The translations under genes and the position numbers were made by a program. Shown here in pieces: positions 9,450 through 18,576 of a stretch of 64,000 nucleotides of DNA. Origin of the DNA: an uncultured Rhodospirillales bacterium (lineage in GTDB: Bacteria; Pseudomonadota; Alphaproteobacteria; Acetobacterales; Acetobacteraceae); the NCBI GenBank assembly GCA_903928895.1, contig CAIYSR010000093.1:143290-207289 (forward strand), read 5' to 3'. How positions within the stretch are numbered: the stretch's first letter is position 1; every line of letters starts with the position of its first letter. The notes under the pieces are model-generated. The model did no database searches, was not told the DNA's origin, and saw only the letters and a program-made list of their open reading frames with translations.

Positions 9450-10439
9450 GTGACCAGGCAGCCCTACTACAATGGCCCGCTGTCTGACCACTTCGACGGC
9501 ACCTGCTTCTTTCTGCCCGGCCAGCTCGCCACCGCTCGCAAAGGCAGTCTGGCCACCATCGCCCGGCTGCGCTTCGCGGGAACCCGGGCCCACTGGCCGA
9601 AGCACTTCCCCAGCCAATACGCCGGCGCTCGGCCGCCGGTGCGGGTCGATGGCGTCCGGATCACGCTGGTCGGCCACGCGAGCTTCCTGATCCAGATCGC
9701 CGGGCGCAATCTGCTGGTCGACCCGGTCTGGTCCCGGCGCGCGAGTCCAACCCAATGGCTCGGTCCCAGCCGTGCCAATCCACCGGGCATCGCGCTTGCC
9801 GACCTGCCACCGATCGACGCCGTGCTGATCACGCACAACCACTACGACCATATGGACCTGCCGACGATCCGCCGGCTCTGGCAGGCGCATGAGGCCCCGG
9901 TGATCGCACCGCTCGGCAATACGGAGGTTCTGCGTAGCGCCCACCGTGCGCTCGTCGTGACGGAACTCGACTGGCACGACCAGCATGTCCTCGCCCCCGA
10001 TCTCGCGGTCACCTTGCTGCCGTCGCAGCACTGGTCCGCCCGCGGCCTGAATGACCGTCGGATGGCGCTGTGGGGCTCTTTCCTGATCCGGATACCCGGG
10101 TTCACCCTGCTCCATATCGGCGACACCGCCTATGGCGACGGCGCAACTTTCCGCGATATCCGCGCCCGCCACGGCGCCCCGGACCTCGCCATCATCCCGA
10201 TCGGCGCCTATGAGCCGCGCTGGTTCATGCACACCGCCCATGTCAATCCGGAGGAGGCGGTCCGGGCCATGCAGGACCTCGGGGCCGCCCAGGCACTTGG
10301 CCATCATTGGGGCACCTTCCAACTCACCGACGAGCCGATCGAGGCGCCGGCGCATGATCTTGCACTGGCCCTGGCCGCGCGGCACATCCCGCCGGAGTGC
10401 TTCCTTGCGATGCGGCCCGGCCAGGCCTGGGTGCCATGA
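9450..10439 (+). CDS. MBL-fold metal-dependent hydrolase (NAPE-PLD / UlaG type)
   Basis: A 329-residue metallo-beta-lactamase-fold hydrolase. The metal site motif ITHNHYDHMD is present, with later histidines in LLPSQHWSARG, LLHIGDTAYGD and ALGHHWGTFQL. The start segment (PYYNGPLSDHFDGTCF) is typical of the branch that includes N-acyl-phosphatidylethanolamine phospholipase D and UlaG-like lactonases. The GTG start at 9450 is 4 nt after the deaminase-like gene. Substrate is unknown; a lipid or lactone is the family expectation. Confidence 0.85.
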   Translation: MTRQPYYNGPLSDHFDGTCFFLPGQLATARKGSLATIARLRFAGTRAHWPKHFPSQYAGARPPVRVDGVRITLVGHASFLIQIAGRNLLVDPVWSRRASPTQWLGPSRANPPGIALADLPPIDAVLITHNHYDHMDLPTIRRLWQAHEAPVIAPLGNTEVLRSAHRALVVTELDWHDQHVLAPDLAVTLLPSQHWSARGLNDRRMALWGSFLIRIPGFTLLHIGDTAYGDGATFRDIRARHGAPDLAIIPIGAYEPRWFMHTAHVNPEEAVRAMQDLGAAQALGHHWGTFQLTDEPIEAPAHDLALALAARHIPPECFLAMRPGQAWVP

Positions 10440-10495
10440 CGGCGAACTGTGCTAACCTGCGACATCCGATCCGCGCCGAAGGAGCCGCAAGCCGC

Positions 10496-10969
10496 ATGAT
10501 GTTCCGCCGCACCTTGCTCGCCGGCCTCGCCGCCGTCGCCGCCCGCCCGGGGTTCGCCCAGACTGGGCCGCAGCCCGAGCTTCCCAAAGAGAAACTCGTC
10601 ATCGTCACTCGCGACGGCAAGCAGCACGCATTCTCCGTCGAAATGGCACTGAGCACGGATCAGCAGACCATCGGCCTGATGTTCCGCGCTGCGGTGCCGC
10701 CGGACGGCGGCATGTTGTTCGATTGGGGCAGCCCGCGGCCATCGCAGATGTGGATGCGCAACACCGTCAGCGCGCTCGATATGCTCTTCATCAATGCCGA
10801 TGGCACCATCCGCGCCATCGCCGAACACACAGTGCCGCAATCCCTCGCCACGATTGATAGCCACGGCCCGGTCCGTGCCACGCTTGAGCTGGCGGCCGGC
10901 ACGGCGGAGCGACTCGACATCAGGGTCGGTGACAAGGCGCACCAACGGATTTTCAACAACGCCCTCTGA
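10496..10969 (+). CDS. DUF192 family exported protein
   Basis: This 157-residue protein has an N-terminal export signal (MMFRRTLLAGLAAVAARPGFAQ) and a DUF192 domain with the conserved TIGLMFRAAVPPDGGMLF and MWMRNTVSALDMLFI segments. Function of the family is not established. GAAGGAG sits about 10 nt before ATG 10496; an ATG at 10436 that overlaps the upstream stop would add an unlikely 20-residue extension before the signal. Confidence 0.85.
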   Translation: MMFRRTLLAGLAAVAARPGFAQTGPQPELPKEKLVIVTRDGKQHAFSVEMALSTDQQTIGLMFRAAVPPDGGMLFDWGSPRPSQMWMRNTVSALDMLFINADGTIRAIAEHTVPQSLATIDSHGPVRATLELAAGTAERLDIRVGDKAHQRIFNNAL

Positions 10970-11027
10970 CCTGCGCCTCGGCTGACCCTTGCTTTCGCGG
11001 CCTCGCCCTCATAGGGTCCGCCGCAAT

Positions 11028-11104
11028 CGGGGCGTGGCGCAGCCTGGTAGCGCGCGTGTTTTGGGTACACGAGGCCGCCGGTTCGAGTCCGGCCGCCCCG
11101 ACCA
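11028..11104 (+). tRNA. tRNA-Pro (TGG anticodon)
   Basis: A complete 77-nt cloverleaf: acceptor stem CGGGGCG / CGCCCCG, D stem GCGC / GCGC, anticodon stem CGTGT / ACACG with a TTTGGGT loop giving anticodon TGG at 11062-11064, T stem GCCGG / CCGGC around TTCGAGT, and an encoded CCA end at 11102-11104. It lies immediately before the NDUFS4 homologue. Confidence 0.97.
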
Positions 11105-11125
11105 TGACGAGAAGGATGTTTTGCG

Positions 11126-11437
11126 ATGACCGCCAAGGCACGGATTTTCCAACAGCCCAGGAACGCGATGCAGTCCGGCCAGGCCGGCACGCATGAGTGG
11201 ATCCTCGAATTCGAGCAATCCGAGGCTCGCAAGGCCGATCCGCTGATGGGCTGGATCGGCAGCGCCGACACTCAGGCCCAGGTGCGTCTCAAGTTCGACA
11301 GCCGCGACGAAGCCGTGGCCTATGCCGAAAAGAACGACCTGGCATATTCGGTCGAACTGCCCAAGGTCCGCCGCATTATCCCCAAAGCCTACGCCGACAA
11401 CTTCAAGAACAACCGCCCGGAAAACTGGACGCACTGA
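11126..11437 (+). CDS. NADH dehydrogenase accessory subunit, NDUFS4 family
   Basis: A 103-residue homologue of the mitochondrial complex I subunit NDUFS4 (18 kDa), found in many alphaproteobacteria. Family features are the start ARIFQQPRNAMQSGQAGTHE, the central MGWIGSADTQAQVRLKF, and the end PKAYADNFKNNRPENWTH. It is a peripheral complex I component on the matrix/cytoplasmic side and supports assembly or stability near the FMN module in the known enzymes. It follows tRNA-Pro by 21 nt. Confidence 0.93.
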   Translation: MTAKARIFQQPRNAMQSGQAGTHEWILEFEQSEARKADPLMGWIGSADTQAQVRLKFDSRDEAVAYAEKNDLAYSVELPKVRRIIPKAYADNFKNNRPENWTH

Positions 11438-11461
11438 CGTCCAGCTTCCTGGCCGCCCCGC

Positions 11462-12943
11462 TCACTCCAGCGGATCAAGTGGCCAGATCGGCCGTCGCGT
11501 GTGCCGATACGGCATGGTCTTGAGGATCATCGAGCCCAGCCCATTGCCATCGACCGTGATCACCTCGCGCGCCAGCGGCCCGAAGGCGGCGCGGAAATGG
11601 TGGTTGGATTTCACCGCCACCGTGGCCTTGCGCGCCGGATCACAGCCGAGCGAGGTCAACTGCGCCGTGTCCGTCGCTTGGCCGTTGTTGGTGATCAGCG
11701 CGATCTCGATCCCGCCCACCCGGATCAGCGCCGACGGCCCGTAGTCCCGCCACACCCCGCCGCCCATCGGCCCGAAAGTCTGGAATTTTCCGTCGGTCAG
11801 GCTCACCACCGAAGCCGTCACCGTGAGCGGTCCGCCCCCGGCCCGGGGGTCATGCTTGCCACCGATGGTGAGGCTGCCGCTGTTCCCGACCCCGAGAGCA
11901 GTGGCATCACGCACCGCCTGCGGGTCGAAAATCGCATAGAACGCCGTGTTCTGCAGGTCGGCCACAATCATCGCGCGCAGCAGATCGGTCGAGTCGCCGT
12001 AATGCCCACTGCCCGGATTATCCGTCACATCGGCCATCACCAGCGGCCGGTCGTGCTTGCCCTCGCCGTCCTTGCAGTGTCCGATGGCCTCCGCCAGCGG
12101 CCAGTTGGTGACGCTGAGGAACGCCCGCGTCTTCCAGGCATAGTCCATGAACTCCTCGGCGATCGCCTGGCCCGCCGGATCGGCGCCATTGGTCGTCACC
12201 GTGACGGACGGCCCGATGTCATGGATATCCGCCGCGGTGAACCCCGAACAAACGCTGACCACCAACGCCCGCCCGGCCTGCTCCAACGCCGCGCCGCGCT
12301 CGATCAACTCGCGCATCGGCCCGACCTGGGTGCGCCCGCCATTGAGCCCGCGCAGCATCGGCCGCTTGGCGATCGCGGTGCGCGGATGGATTTCCCCCAG
12401 CATCGCCCGCTGCAACAACTCCGCCCCCTGCCACGCTCGCTCGTAGTAGTCGACATGCGGATAGGTCCGCACCGCGATCAGCGCATTGGCGCATTCCGCC
12501 ATCTGTTCGGTGATGTTGCCGTGCAGATCGAGCGTGACCACGATCGGCACATCGGCCCCCACCTTTGCGCGCAGCCGCCGCAGGATTTCGCCCTCGCCAT
12601 CCTCGAACCCCTCAGCCACCATGGCGCCGTGCAGATGCAGCAGCGCCCCGTCGATGCCGCCATCGGCCCCGGCCAACAGCAACCCGGTGATGGTCTCGAA
12701 GGTCTCGGCGGTGATGGTGCCGGACGGATTGGCCGAGGCCGCCACCGGATGGCTCAGCGTCCAGCCAAACTTCTGTGCCGCCTCGAAGGTCGCGCCGAAC
12801 TCGGAGCGGGTGCCCAGCCGCTGCGCCGGGATCTCGTTGGCAGTCAGAAAGGTCCGTCGTCGAAAATTCTCCATCGTGGTCGGCACCACGCTGAACGTAT
12901 TGGTCTCATGGGCGAATTCACCCGTCAGCACCCGAAATCCCAT
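11462..12943 (-). CDS. M81 family metallopeptidase (MlrC-like)
   Basis: A 493-residue member of the M81 / microcystinase C family. The N-terminal domain begins RVLTGEFAHETNTFS and has VVTLDLHGNITEQM with the metal-site D and H; the C-terminal MlrC domain includes MADVTDNPGSGHYGDSTDLL and IALITNNGQATD. Members cleave linear peptides or related amide bonds; the natural substrate here is unknown. The ATG at 12943 has GGAGCACGACAG upstream. The gene overlaps the end of the DUF2161 gene by 26 nt. Confidence 0.9.
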   Translation of the reverse strand: MGFRVLTGEFAHETNTFSVVPTTMENFRRRTFLTANEIPAQRLGTRSEFGATFEAAQKFGWTLSHPVAASANPSGTITAETFETITGLLLAGADGGIDGALLHLHGAMVAEGFEDGEGEILRRLRAKVGADVPIVVTLDLHGNITEQMAECANALIAVRTYPHVDYYERAWQGAELLQRAMLGEIHPRTAIAKRPMLRGLNGGRTQVGPMRELIERGAALEQAGRALVVSVCSGFTAADIHDIGPSVTVTTNGADPAGQAIAEEFMDYAWKTRAFLSVTNWPLAEAIGHCKDGEGKHDRPLVMADVTDNPGSGHYGDSTDLLRAMIVADLQNTAFYAIFDPQAVRDATALGVGNSGSLTIGGKHDPRAGGGPLTVTASVVSLTDGKFQTFGPMGGGVWRDYGPSALIRVGGIEIALITNNGQATDTAQLTSLGCDPARKATVAVKSNHHFRAAFGPLAREVITVDGNGLGSMILKTMPYRHTRRPIWPLDPLE

Positions 12944-13610
12944 CTGTCGTGCTCCCCGTGATATGGTCGGCCCAGATACGCAAAGCATCGTGCCCGGCCG
13001 GAGTGAGAGCGTAGACGCCCTTGGCGGTGCGTTCAAACCAGCCATAGACATTGCGCAACAACATGGTGCCGGCCTCGGGCACCACGGCCTTCAGGTCACG
13101 CGGACGCTGCGGCGCCGCGCGCAACTGATGCGCCAACGCGAGCGCCTGCTGGCGATACGCCGTCATCCGCGCCCCGCGCGCATGCCCCCCCTCCATGGGA
13201 TCGCCCCGGCGTCGCGCAAATTCGCGCAGGATCAGCCGCCGGCGCACCCCATTGCGGCGCGGCGTGTAGGGCCCGGCCTCGACCAGCGTCGTGACCTGCC
13301 CGGTGCTCAGCGTAACCGCGAGCAGACCAATCCCCAGCAGCCGACACAAGTGATGCGCCCGCCGGTCCCGATCCCGCCCCTTGCGCGTTGCCGGCACCGC
13401 GAGCCAGACCTCGTCGGCGCTGCGCATCCGCTCCACCGCCTGCAACACCAGCTCGAAATTCAACCCCAGCTTGAGTTCGGCGATCACCAGCATCGGCGGC
13501 TCGCCGTCGCGCAGCGCCACCACATCGGCGCCCACGATCTCACCCTTCACCGTGAACCCGAGCCCCTCCAGGAACCGCTTGACCGGGCCGTAAAGCGCCG
13601 TCTCGCTCAG
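12918..13610 (-). CDS. DUF2161 protein, PD-(D/E)XK-like (apparent CTG start)
   Basis: This 230-residue product matches the DUF2161 family, described as a PD-(D/E)XK nuclease-fold protein. It has GADVVAL and the nuclease-like IAELKLGLNFELVLQA near the N-terminus and a winged-helix-like C-terminus (LLRNVYGWFERTAKGVYAL). The natural N-terminus SETALYGPVKRFLEGLGF lies upstream of the first standard start (GTG 13550). The only fitting start is CTG at 13610, overlapping the TGA of the upstream gene as CTGA. Function unknown. Confidence 0.75.
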   Translation of the reverse strand: MSETALYGPVKRFLEGLGFTVKGEIVGADVVALRDGEPPMLVIAELKLGLNFELVLQAVERMRSADEVWLAVPATRKGRDRDRRAHHLCRLLGIGLLAVTLSTGQVTTLVEAGPYTPRRNGVRRRLILREFARRRGDPMEGGHARGARMTAYRQQALALAHQLRAAPQRPRDLKAVVPEAGTMLLRNVYGWFERTAKGVYALTPAGHDALRIWADHITGSTTDGISGADG

Positions 13611-14062
13611 CGCATCCCGCCTTCAACCGCCTGGCGCGGCTCCGCAGTCGCCACCTGCGCCTCGCACGCCCGCATCACCTCCTGGCCCGTCATGTTCCAG
13701 GTGTTGATGCCGCCGACCATGATCACCTGCACCAGTCCCTCGGCCAATTCCTGCAACGTCAGGCCGAGCTTCATCGCATTGCCGGCATGGCTCATCGCCC
13801 CCTTGAGGTCGCCGCGCAGCACGTCGAGCAGCACGTAGATGAATTCCTTGGTCTTCAAATCGAGCCCGCCCTCGGCGCTCGAATCCCGCATCAGCGCGCT
13901 GCGGATCAGCCCATACCCGGCAAACGCCGCCGGCGCGTGTTTGGCCAGCAACTGGAATGAATCCGGCACCCGCCCGCTGGTGGCGGTAAAATTGGCGATC
14001 CCGGCCTCGGTCGCCTGCGCAATCAACTCGGTCGTGCTGAGCTTGGGCATCATGCCATCCAT
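13607..14062 (-). CDS. Carboxymuconolactone decarboxylase family protein
   Basis: A 151-residue helical AhpD-like protein. The family core GAMSHAGNAMKLGLTLQELA and LVQVIMVGGINTWN is present, but the CxxC pair of the peroxidase-reducing AhpD proteins is absent, so a thiol redox role is unlikely. Other ATGs at 14053 and 14050 are possible starts; 14062 overlaps the upstream cysteine synthase by 13 nt. It is followed by DUF2161 through a CTGA overlap. Substrate unknown. Confidence 0.82.
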   Translation of the reverse strand: MDGMMPKLSTTELIAQATEAGIANFTATSGRVPDSFQLLAKHAPAAFAGYGLIRSALMRDSSAEGGLDLKTKEFIYVLLDVLRGDLKGAMSHAGNAMKLGLTLQELAEGLVQVIMVGGINTWNMTGQEVMRACEAQVATAEPRQAVEGGMR

Positions 14063-15063
14063 GGGGGCGTCGGCAGCCCCTTGCTGCGGAGAAATTCCGG
14101 ATTGAACAACTTGGACTGGTAGCGCGCGCCACCGTCGCAGAGAATGGTCACGATGGTATGCCCCGGCCCCATTTCGCGGGCCACCCGGATGGCGGCGGCC
14201 ACATTGATCCCCGCCGATCCACCCACCGACAGCCCCTCATGGATTTGCAGATTGAACACCTGCTCCAGCGCCTCCGCATCGCCGATCCGCACCGCATCGT
14301 CGATCGGCACATCCTCGAGGTTCCCCGGCACCCGGCCCTGCCCGATCCCCTCGGTGATCGAACTGCCCGCGACCGTCAGGTCATTGCTCTTCACCCAGCC
14401 GTACAGGCAGGACCCCTCGGGGTCCGCCAGCACGATCCGCACCGCGGGATTGCGCGCCTTCAACGCCAGCGCCACTCCGGCCAAGGTGCCGCCGGTACCG
14501 CACGCGCAGGTAAACGCATCCACCCCCCCCGCCGTCTGATGCCAGATCTCCGGCCCCGTCGTCGCCTGGTGCCCCTCGCGATTGGCGAGATTGTCGAACT
14601 GGTTCGCCCACACCGCCTGCATCTCCTGCGCCAGCCGGCGCGAGACATGCACGTAGTTGCCCGGATCCTTGTACGGCTTGGCCGGCACCAGCCGCAGATC
14701 GGCCCCGATCATCCGCAGGAAGTCGATCTTCTCCCGGCTCTGCGTCTCCGGCATCACGATCACGCTGCGATAGCCACGCGAATTGCCGACCAGGGTTAGC
14801 CCAATCCCGGTATTGCCGGCGGTGCCCTCCACCACCGTGCCGCCGGGCTTGAGCAGTCCGCTGGACTCCGCGTCCAAGATGATGGCGAGCCCTGCCCGGT
14901 CCTTTACCGAACCGCCGGGGTTCATGAATTCGGCCTTGCCCAGGATGTTGCAGCCGGTGGAGTCCGAAGCCCGACGCAGGCGGATCAGCGGGGTATTGCC
15001 GATCGAGGCCGCGAGATCTGCCGCTACCGGGGGGGGCACGCTGACGGCCGGTGAGTTCTGCAT
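14050..15063 (-). CDS. cysK: Cysteine synthase A (PLP-dependent)
   Basis: A 337-residue fold-type II PLP enzyme that makes cysteine from O-acetylserine and sulfide. It has SIGNTPLIRLRRA at the N-terminus, the PLP lysine in NPGGSVKDRAG, the substrate loop EGTAGNTGIGL and the phosphate-binding CGTGGTLAGVA. ATG 15063 is preceded by GGGAGACG. It is one of two cysteine synthases in this window and differs strongly from the one at 19.6 kb. The rhodanese gene diverges from it, 107 nt away. Confidence 0.92.
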   Translation of the reverse strand: MQNSPAVSVPPPVAADLAASIGNTPLIRLRRASDSTGCNILGKAEFMNPGGSVKDRAGLAIILDAESSGLLKPGGTVVEGTAGNTGIGLTLVGNSRGYRSVIVMPETQSREKIDFLRMIGADLRLVPAKPYKDPGNYVHVSRRLAQEMQAVWANQFDNLANREGHQATTGPEIWHQTAGGVDAFTCACGTGGTLAGVALALKARNPAVRIVLADPEGSCLYGWVKSNDLTVAGSSITEGIGQGRVPGNLEDVPIDDAVRIGDAEALEQVFNLQIHEGLSVGGSAGINVAAAIRVAREMGPGHTIVTILCDGGARYQSKLFNPEFLRSKGLPTPPWMA

Positions 15064-15170
15064 GATGATGACGTCTCCCGCTCGTTTTGGTCGTGTGCCG
15101 GGTTGAACAGCAGCGTGCGCCGTGCGATTGCCCATGGTATTGGTCCGTACTCATCATGGGGTTTCCCGGC

Positions 15171-15581
15171 ATGGTCGACAACATCCACCCGCGTGACGTC
15201 TGGTCAGCCTTGCGCGACACGGCGAACGCCCAGCTCGTCGATGTCCGCACCGACGCCGAATGGGCCTATGTCGGCCTCGCCGATTTGTCAGAGATCGGCA
15301 AACAGCCGCTGCTCGTTCCATGGCAGATATTCCCCGCGATGCATGTCAACGAAGGATTCATCGGCCAGTTGTACGCCGCCGGGCTGACGCCCGAGCACCC
15401 CATCTATTTCCTCTGCCGCAGCGGCGTGCGCAGCCTCGCTGCGGCGCGAGCCGCGGTCGAGGCCGGATTCCCGCACAGCTACAACGTCGCCGATGGGTTC
15501 GAAGGCCCGCCCGACGCCGCCGGCCACCGCGGCGCCACTGCCGGGTGGAAAGCCGACGGCCTGCCGTGGCGGCAGCGCTAG
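15171..15581 (+). CDS. Rhodanese-like domain protein
   Basis: A 136-residue single rhodanese domain. The active-site loop is FLCRSGVRS with the catalytic cysteine, and the N-terminal VDVRTDAEWAYVGL and the ending NVADGFEGPPDAAGHRG are typical of alphaproteobacterial sulfurtransferases. It likely carries a persulfide sulfur in the cytosol. ATG 15156 would add five residues. Its position beside a cysteine synthase suggests a sulfur-handling role (inference). Confidence 0.9.
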   Translation: MVDNIHPRDVWSALRDTANAQLVDVRTDAEWAYVGLADLSEIGKQPLLVPWQIFPAMHVNEGFIGQLYAAGLTPEHPIYFLCRSGVRSLAAARAAVEAGFPHSYNVADGFEGPPDAAGHRGATAGWKADGLPWRQR

Positions 15582-15602
15582 TCGAACGTCCGGGCACCGG
15601 CG

Positions 15603-16427
15603 ATGTTCCCCATCCTGAGCACGATCGACGAGGGCTGGACCGCCGCCGTCGGATTCATGCGTGCCTATCCGAGGCAGAGCCTGCTGTTCGTGCTGGTCTA
15701 TCTCGGGGCGGCCGGCGTAGGAGTCGGCAATTTTGTGGTGTTGCCTTTGCCGGTCTGGCTCGCCGGTCTGGCGCTGACCTGGGGGCTCGGCGTAACCGGC
15801 CTGATCCTGCTGGCACCGGTGTGGACCGCGCTCTACCGCTACGCCGTGTTGGGGGACCGCAACAGGCGGTACTGGCAGTTCGATGTACGGTTATGGCGTG
15901 TGCTGGTCGTGATGGTGGTGATGGCGCTGATCATGCTGATCGGCGCCGTTCCGTTCGCCCTGGGCCTCGATGTGCTCCAGTTGCTCGGCGGGCGGCGGAT
16001 GTTCGTGGCCGGCATCGTCGGCTTCGCCTTTACCGTCAAGGCCCTGGCGTTCTGGCTCAACGCCCGACTCGCCATCGCCCCGGCAATGGGGGCGACCGGG
16101 ACACGGCCGCAGGCGATGGATACCTCCTGGGCCTATACGCGGTGGGCCTCGGCGAAAATCCTGGTGATGTTGCTGCTGGTCTACCTGCCGATGCTCTGCG
16201 CCTCCGCGTTTTTTGCCATCCTGGCGGTGCTGTTTCATGCGGCGCCCGGGTCAACCGGGGCGATGGTGCTGACGGTCGCGAACGTGGTGACGACGACCTT
16301 GGTCTCGGCGCTCACCGATCTGGTGTGGGGCGCGATCACTGGGCGGCTGGCCCTGAAGCTGGTGCAAGCTTACCGGCAGCGCACGGTGGATCTGGCGAAA
16401 GATCAGGTGGCGGTGGATGATACTTAG
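15603..16427 (+). CDS. Integral membrane protein of unknown function
   Basis: A 274-residue protein with about six hydrophobic segments (for example LLFVLVYLGAAGVGVGNFVV, VLVVMVVMALIMLIGAVPFA and ILVMLLLVYLPMLC). Polar loops contain YRYAVLGDRNRRYWQF and NARLAIAPAMGATG. I do not recognise a catalytic or transport motif. It follows the rhodanese by 21 nt on the same strand, so they may be co-transcribed. Confidence 0.75.
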   Translation: MFPILSTIDEGWTAAVGFMRAYPRQSLLFVLVYLGAAGVGVGNFVVLPLPVWLAGLALTWGLGVTGLILLAPVWTALYRYAVLGDRNRRYWQFDVRLWRVLVVMVVMALIMLIGAVPFALGLDVLQLLGGRRMFVAGIVGFAFTVKALAFWLNARLAIAPAMGATGTRPQAMDTSWAYTRWASAKILVMLLLVYLPMLCASAFFAILAVLFHAAPGSTGAMVLTVANVVTTTLVSALTDLVWGAITGRLALKLVQAYRQRTVDLAKDQVAVDDT

Positions 16428-16489
16428 ACCAGCATCGATCAACTGGGAATCGGTCTGATTGGTAACGGTGCGCGATCCAACAAAGCGCC

Positions 16490-17155
16490 CTAGCGCCGCC
16501 CCGCTATGGCGCGGTTTTCGAGTCGGCTGAGCAGCCGCACCAGCGGCCATAGCATCAGGAAATAGACCACCGCCGCGGCCACGATCGGCGTCGGGTTGTA
16601 GGTCAGGCTCTGCGCCTGCCGGGCCTGGAACAGCAACTCGGGCAGCGCCACCACGCTGGCCAGCGAAGTCAGCTTCACCACCTCCAGCGTATTGGACAGC
16701 AAATCGGGCAGCACCGCGCGCACCGCCTGCGGCAGCACCACCCACACCAGCGCCTGCAACCGCGACAACCCCGTGCTCCGCGCCGCCTCGATCTGTCCGG
16801 CCGGCACGCTCTCGATCCCGGCCCGAAACACCTCCCCATAGTAGGACCCGGTGTTGAGGAAGAATGCGATCCCGACACAGGCAAATCCGCCCAGTTCCAG
16901 CCCCGCGAACGGCAGCCCGGCATACAGAAAGATCAACAACACCAGCGGCGGAAACGCCCGAAAGAAATCGACCCACGCCATCAACGGCCACCGCACCCAA
17001 GGGCTGCGCATTGTCGACAGCAATGCCAATCCCAGCCCCCCTCCGAGTCCGAGCGGCACCACCAGCAGTGAGAGCAGCACGGTGTTGCCGAGCCCGGCCA
17101 GGATGATCGGCCAGGCCTGCACCATGATCGCCGCGTTGAAGAACGTCTCGATCAC
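16490..17155 (-). CDS. Polar amino-acid ABC transporter permease (distal)
   Basis: A 221-residue inner-membrane permease of the HisM/GlnP type. It has five or so membrane segments and the EAA-like loop EAARSTGLSRLQALVWVVLPQA that contacts the ATPase. The start is GTG at 17155, overlapping the TGA of the upstream permease (GTGA). It is the last gene of the four-gene set binding protein-ATPase-permease-permease. Confidence 0.93.
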   Translation of the reverse strand: MIETFFNAAIMVQAWPIILAGLGNTVLLSLLVVPLGLGGGLGLALLSTMRSPWVRWPLMAWVDFFRAFPPLVLLIFLYAGLPFAGLELGGFACVGIAFFLNTGSYYGEVFRAGIESVPAGQIEAARSTGLSRLQALVWVVLPQAVRAVLPDLLSNTLEVVKLTSLASVVALPELLFQARQAQSLTYNPTPIVAAAVVYFLMLWPLVRLLSRLENRAIAGRR

Positions 17156-17823
17156 CGGAATCGGGCCTCGACCCAGCGGCCGAACACCACGACCGGCAGG
17201 AACAGCACCAGATACGCCGCCGCCCCCAGCGTCAGCGGCGAGGGATTATAGCTGTTCGACACCGCCGAGGACGCCTGCCCCAGGATCTCCGACACCGCCA
17301 CCACCGAGCCCAGCGCCGTGCCCTTGGTGATCGCAATCGTCCGGTTGGTCAGCGGCGGAATGGTGATCCGCAACGCCTGTGGCAGCACCACCCGCATCAG
17401 CGTCTGCCCGAAGCCCAGGCCGGTCGAGCGTGCCGCCTCCCACTGCCCCTTCGGCACCGCGGTCAGCCCGGCCCAGAAAATCTCCTCCGCGAACGCCATC
17501 AGCACCAAAGCCAGGCTCGCCCAGGTCGACACAAACCCGGACGGCACGATGTCCAGGCTCGGCAGCCCGAAATAAATCAACACGATGATCACCAGCGGCG
17601 GCAGCGCGCGAAACACATCCACCACGAAGATGATCGCCCAGTTCAGCACCCGCACTCCGAGGCTGCGCAGCAGCGCCAGCCCCAGCCCCGCCACCAGCCC
17701 GCTCACCACCACCAGCGCCGCGAGCCCGATCGTCACCCACAGCCCGGCCACGATATCCGGCCAGTACCGCGCCAGGACCTTCGCATTGAAGAAGGTCTCG
17801 ACGAACCGGTCCCAGTTCGACAT
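17152..17823 (-). CDS. Polar amino-acid ABC transporter permease (proximal)
   Basis: A 223-residue HisQ/GlnP-like permease forming a heterodimer with the adjacent permease. The cytoplasmic coupling loop is EAARSTGLGFGQTLMRVVLPQA. Its ATG shares one base with the ATPase stop (TGATG at 17823), so translation is coupled. Substrate not certain from permease sequence. Confidence 0.93.
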   Translation of the reverse strand: MSNWDRFVETFFNAKVLARYWPDIVAGLWVTIGLAALVVVSGLVAGLGLALLRSLGVRVLNWAIIFVVDVFRALPPLVIIVLIYFGLPSLDIVPSGFVSTWASLALVLMAFAEEIFWAGLTAVPKGQWEAARSTGLGFGQTLMRVVLPQALRITIPPLTNRTIAITKGTALGSVVAVSEILGQASSAVSNSYNPSPLTLGAAAYLVLFLPVVVFGRWVEARFR

Positions 17824-18554
17824 CAGTGCTGCCGGATCTGGCTAATGAACGCCTGCGTCCGCGGATGCGACGGCGTTTCGAAAATCTCTGCCGGCCGCCC
17901 TTGTTCCACGATCACGCCATGATCCATGAACACCACCCGGTCCGCCGCCGCCCGCGCGAAGCCCATCTCGTGGCTCACCACCACCATCGTCATGCCGCTC
18001 TCGCGCAGCGACCGCATCACCGCCAGCACGCTGCCGACCAGTTCGGGATCGAGTGCGGAGGTCGGCTCGTCGAACAGCATCACCCGCGGTTCCAAGGCAA
18101 TCGCCCGCGCGATCGCCACCCGCTGCTGCTGGCCGCCCGACAACTGGCCCGGACGATGCTCCGCCCGGTCCGCCAGCCCAACCCTGGCCAGCGCTGCCCG
18201 CCCCGCCGCATCGGCCTCGGCGCGCGACTTGCCCGCCACCAGCCGCAGCGCCAGCGTCACGTTCGCCAGTGCCGTCATGTGCGGGTAGAGGTTGAAGGAC
18301 TGGAACACCATGCCGATGCGCTGGCGGGCATGGTTGAGGTCGGTGCGGCGGTCCAGCAGGTCGATCCCGTCGATCGCCACGCTGCCCGATTCCGGCGTCT
18401 CCAGTCGGTTGAGGCAGCGCAGCAACGTCGATTTGCCCGAGCCGGACGGCCCGATGATGAACACCAGTTCCCGCTCCGCCACCTCCAGATCGACGCCCTT
18501 CAACACATGAAGGGCGCCGAAATGCTTGTGCAGCCCGTGTGCCCGGACGATCAA
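17823..18554 (-). CDS. Amino-acid ABC transporter ATP-binding protein (TTG start)
   Basis: A 243-residue GlnQ/HisP-type ATPase. Walker A is GPSGSGKST, the signature motif [14 protein letters not shown], Walker [14 protein letters not shown], and the switch histidine is in VVSHEMG. I place the start at TTG 18554 because it gives the normal [14 protein letters not shown]-terminus; ATG 18596 would overlap the binding-protein gene by 20 nt and add 14 unusual residues. Confidence 0.94.
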   Translation of the reverse strand: MIVRAHGLHKHFGALHVLKGVDLEVAERELVFIIGPSGSGKSTLLRCLNRLETPESGSVAIDGIDLLDRRTDLNHARQRIGMVFQSFNLYPHMTALANVTLALRLVAGKSRAEADAAGRAALARVGLADRAEHRPGQLSGGQQQRVAIARAIALEPRVMLFDEPTSALDPELVGSVLAVMRSLRESGMTMVVVSHEMGFARAAADRVVFMDHGVIVEQGRPAEIFETPSHPRTQAFISQIRQH

Positions 18555-18576
18555 TGCCCCCTGAGCCTCAACCCAG

